Assembly (NCBI GenBank): GCA_900108205.1 | Contig: FNUU01000003.1 | Location: 246,943-310,942 of the forward strand | Direction: 5' to 3' | DNA length: 64,000 nucleotides | DNA from: Eubacterium ruminantium | GTDB lineage: Bacteria > Bacillota > Clostridia > Lachnospirales > Lachnospiraceae | In this document: piece by piece, positions 61,934-64,000 of the stretch | How positions within the stretch are numbered: the first letter of the stretch is position 1 | Layout: each line of letters begins with the position of its first letter | The notes under the pieces: model-generated | Told to the model about the DNA's origin: nothing | The model's database searches: none | Seen by the model: only the letters and a program-made list of their open reading frames with translations | Made by a program: the position numbers and the translations under genes

Positions 61934-62188
61934 ATGGAAAAAGAACAAATTGAACAGAAGCTTGCAGATTTAGTAAAGGAAGTAATGCCGGAAGTTGATG
62001 AGGACATCAAGTTTAATGTTGATATCGAGCAGGAGTATGGGGTGAATTCTGTTTCCATCATTAAGCTTATAGTTGCGATCGAACGTAAATTCAATGTGGA
62101 ATTTACGGATTATGAGCTTGCGCTTGATAATTATTCAACATTTGGAAATCTTGCTGAATTAATTGGTAAGAAGCTTGAGGATTTATAG
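61934..62188 (+). CDS. Acyl/peptidyl carrier protein
   Basis: An 84-residue four-helix carrier protein. The phosphopantetheine attachment serine is S39 in YGVNSVSIIKLI; the usual DSL tripeptide is NSV here. VAIERKFNVEFTDYEL is the typical helix II-III region. It is not the canonical fatty-acid ACP and is more like carriers of dedicated pathways. The start is ATG 61934 behind AAGGGGAG. A BtrH-like gene follows after 15 nt and a phosphopantetheinyl transferase gene after that, so it probably belongs to a small biosynthetic unit. Confidence 0.92.
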   Translation: MEKEQIEQKLADLVKEVMPEVDEDIKFNVDIEQEYGVNSVSIIKLIVAIERKFNVEFTDYELALDNYSTFGNLAELIGKKLEDL

Positions 62189-62203
62189 GAGGAGGAAGAT
62201 ATT

Positions 62204-63265
62204 ATGTCAAACATTAAGAAATTGCCGGTTACCTATCCTATGATCACTTCATGGACATGGCACGCAACACTTTTTTCGATTCTTTCAAATGATGAGAATG
62301 CAAAAAAATGGATATTCAGTAATTATATTCAGCTGAGATGTTATAATATACAGGAGATTTTCACAGGAGATGATATGCTTCTTGCGGATATCATGCCGGG
62401 CAGCAGCTCCCTTAAGGAGTGTCCATATCTTATTACATCTATTATGACAAGCCAGCAGATTTCAAGCTATACAGGTGATATAATTGATTTTATCATCAAG
62501 ACTATTGATATCGGAGGCTATGTGTATGGTGTATTTGATGAGGCAAGAATACTCAGTGAGTATGATGTTGATTATAAGTTCCCTCATGAGCTTTTCATTT
62601 ACGGATATAACCTTGATGAAGAAGTATTCTATGTAGGAGACTTTACATTCAAGGATCATTATTCATACAGCACCGTATCCTTTAAGGATATTGAAAAAGG
62701 CTACAATGTTATCTCAGCACCTGAAGATCATATGTTTAAGGATGATTATAAGGGCACAAGAGGTCTTTATGTAATTTTTAAGAATACAGATACTCCTTAT
62801 TATGAGATTGATATTAAATTCATCAGGGATACACTTAGAGAATATCTTAATTCTGTTGATACAAAAGATCATTTCAGAATGATGCGTAACAGATTTACTG
62901 ATACTACTTTCGGTATAAATGTTTACGACCGTGTTCTTGAAAGAATTAATTATCAGATGAATCAGCCGGAACCTGATTTTGATATCAGAGCACTTCATCT
63001 TATGTATGATCATAAGGTTCTTATGTATGAAAGAATCAAGTATCTGATGGCGAATGGCTATCTGAAATACAATGAAGATATAATTAATTCGTACGGAATG
63101 GTTGTTAAAAATATGCTCACTGCCAGAAACCTTCTTATCAAGATTTCCATTAATGAGAAGATTTCGGAGGCTTCAAAGCTTAAACAGTATTTTAGTGTTG
63201 CGAAGGAAAAAGAACTTGGTGTTCTTCTTGAAATCCTCGCAGAACTCGATAATAAGATCGGTTAA
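62204..63265 (+). CDS. BtrH-like (C39-like fold) protein of a carrier-protein pathway
   Basis: A 353-residue protein of tentative family. The first 200 residues follow the BtrH_N / C39-like pattern found in natural-product clusters: an N-terminal helix after MITSWTWHATLFSIL, then FPHELFIYGYNLDEEVFYVGDF and YSYSTVSFKDIEKGYN. In BtrH-type proteins the N-terminal helix begins with a catalytic Cys; here the matching place appears to be Trp (TWHAT). It may thus be a non-catalytic member or use other residues. The remaining 150 residues are helical. It is encoded 15 nt after the carrier protein, so it plausibly handles an acyl or aminoacyl group on it. The start is ATG 62204 behind GGAGGAGG. Confidence 0.6.
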   Translation: MSNIKKLPVTYPMITSWTWHATLFSILSNDENAKKWIFSNYIQLRCYNIQEIFTGDDMLLADIMPGSSSLKECPYLITSIMTSQQISSYTGDIIDFIIKTIDIGGYVYGVFDEARILSEYDVDYKFPHELFIYGYNLDEEVFYVGDFTFKDHYSYSTVSFKDIEKGYNVISAPEDHMFKDDYKGTRGLYVIFKNTDTPYYEIDIKFIRDTLREYLNSVDTKDHFRMMRNRFTDTTFGINVYDRVLERINYQMNQPEPDFDIRALHLMYDHKVLMYERIKYLMANGYLKYNEDIINSYGMVVKNMLTARNLLIKISINEKISEASKLKQYFSVAKEKELGVLLEILAELDNKIG

Positions 63266-63269
63266 TATT

Positions 63270-63313
63270 AACCTCAGGTGGGAGCCGGAATATGTTCCTG
63301 CCTGAGGTTTTTT
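63270..63313 (+). terminator. Terminator between the BtrH-like and PPTase genes
   Basis: AACCTCAGG (63270-63278) pairs with CCTGAGGTT (63301-63309), with a T-run of six. It stands 15 nt before the next ATG, so the transferase gene depends on read-through or another promoter. Confidence 0.85.
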
Positions 63314-63328
63314 AGAAGTGTGGGGAAT

Positions 63329-64000
63329 ATGATAGACATATACATTTATAAAGCAGAATTAGATTATCTTGCAGAAAATGAAACGGCTGTTTTGGATAAA
63401 CTAAGTATGTGGAGGCGAGAGAAGGCGGAAAAGATACGTAATAAGAACGCCAGGCTTATATCGCTTGCCGCAGGTTTTATGCTGCAGGAAGTATTTTTAA
63501 ATAAATATGATATTGACATCAGAAAGAAAGCGGTAAGTCTGGGAGAAAACGGCAAGCCGTATCTGGATGGTTTAAAATTCAATCTGTCACATTCCGGAAA
63601 TATGATAGTCCTTGCGGTTTCTGACCGGGAGATAGGAATTGATATAGAATGTAATGACGATGAAGGCTTTATGGTCACGAAAAGATTCTTTGTTCCCGAA
63701 GAAATTGAGTATGTCAAAACAGAGGATGATTTCAGAGTGATCTGGACCAGAAAGGAAAGCTTTGTAAAGTGTCTTGGAAAAGGAATGAGTATACCATTCG
63801 GAAGCTTTTCTGTAATAGCGAAGGACGCTGAGGGAATGGACTGTGCAGCGGTTCTGAATAAAGAATATTATAATGACAGAGCGGAAGAAGCAGAGTCACT
63901 CGGCTTCCTCGGCTTCCCGGTGGAAGAAGATGGTATGAAGTATCAGATATCCCTCTGCACTACGAAAAAAAGCATATTAGAGGGTTATAATATCCAATAT
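63329..64000 (+). CDS. Sfp-type 4'-phosphopantetheinyl transferase (3' end outside window)
   Basis: The frame opens at ATG 63329 behind GTGGGG and is still open at the right edge (224 codons visible). It moves phosphopantetheine from CoA to the serine of carrier proteins. The three family motifs are visible: GKPYLDGLKFNLSHSG (motif 1), GIDIECND (motif 2, with the Mg-binding Asp/Glu) and FRVIWTRKESFVKCLGKG (motif 3, WxxKES type). The size is that of the Sfp/Gsp group, which serves secondary pathways, not of AcpS. It follows the carrier-protein gene pair, which supports activation of that carrier. Confidence 0.92.
   Translation, partial: MIDIYIYKAELDYLAENETAVLDKLSMWRREKAEKIRNKNARLISLAAGFMLQEVFLNKYDIDIRKKAVSLGENGKPYLDGLKFNLSHSGNMIVLAVSDREIGIDIECNDDEGFMVTKRFFVPEEIEYVKTEDDFRVIWTRKESFVKCLGKGMSIPFGSFSVIAKDAEGMDCAAVLNKEYYNDRAEEAESLGFLGFPVEEDGMKYQISLCTTKKSILEGYNIQY

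Overview
The window reads as a chromosomal segment of a low-GC Gram-positive anaerobe, most likely a Lachnospiraceae-type clostridium related to Butyrivibrio. The grounds are AGGAGG-type ribosome sites, occasional GTG and TTG starts, an ATP-type PEP carboxykinase, a SpoIIE/RsbW-like regulatory module, a YfbR-type nucleotidase and the rpmG-secE-nusG-rplK-rplA block. The genus is an inference. Almost every gene lies on the + strand; only four (8.4-9.0, 27.1-27.7, 56.9-57.8 and 58.1-58.9 kb) are on the - strand. I see one tRNA, and no rRNA, transposase, integrase or CRISPR array.

Layout. 0-4.4 kb: the tail of a Thr/Glu-rich protein, a membrane-anchored protein, and a three-gene unit of an unknown protein, an anti-sigma-type ATPase and a HAMP-PP2C phosphatase. 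4.7-14.6 kb: an accessory block of three very charged helical proteins of 601, 563 and 1569 aa. The largest carries a papain-like cysteine protease domain and Asn/Gln repeats, and sits 11 nt behind an M50-like membrane metallopeptidase. 14.7-22.9 kb: two paralogous glycine-zipper membrane proteins flank a LytS-type sensor kinase and a response regulator with a SARP-like DNA-binding domain. A secreted protein with a sortase-like tail, a split ABCG-type transporter and a Wzy-like polymerase/ligase follow. This looks like a cell-surface programme. 23.2-32.7 kb: housekeeping and metal genes, namely glyA, ftsH, yfbR, a membrane protein with an XRE repressor, tRNA-Thr, a broken methyltransferase, crcB, a Fur/Zur regulator, a COG0523 metallochaperone GTPase behind palindrome-studded promoter DNA, and a Cys-rich DUF5662-like protein.

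32.7-43.7 kb: dnaE, a 21-bp tandem array, a TrmH-type methyltransferase, a DUF1294 protein, and an ABC exporter (FtsX permease plus ATPase) with an OmpR-type two-component system. The kinase has a 36-bp tandem array inside its ATP-binding domain. 43.9-51.8 kb: a LemA/DUF3137 pair, a repeat-rich intergenic region with a candidate structured RNA, a 1538-aa secreted Ig-repeat protein and a DUF6935-like protein. 52-58.9 kb: pckA, a polysaccharide-type ABC exporter, a pseudouridine synthase, an unknown protein and a zinc-ribbon protein. 59.4-61.7 kb: the rpmG-secE-nusG-rplK-rplA block. 61.9-64 kb: the start of what looks like a small carrier-protein biosynthetic cluster (ACP, BtrH-like protein, Sfp-type phosphopantetheinyl transferase cut by the window edge).

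A striking non-coding feature is a family of roughly 115-bp intergenic repeats made of three consecutive hairpins. At least seven copies lie in both orientations, and an eighth site retains only the first hairpin. The best candidates for something undescribed are the protease/coiled-coil block at 4.7-14.6 kb with its adjacent regulatory genes, the three-way-junction RNA with a five-codon ORF at 45.9-46.1 kb, and the carrier-protein cluster at the right edge.
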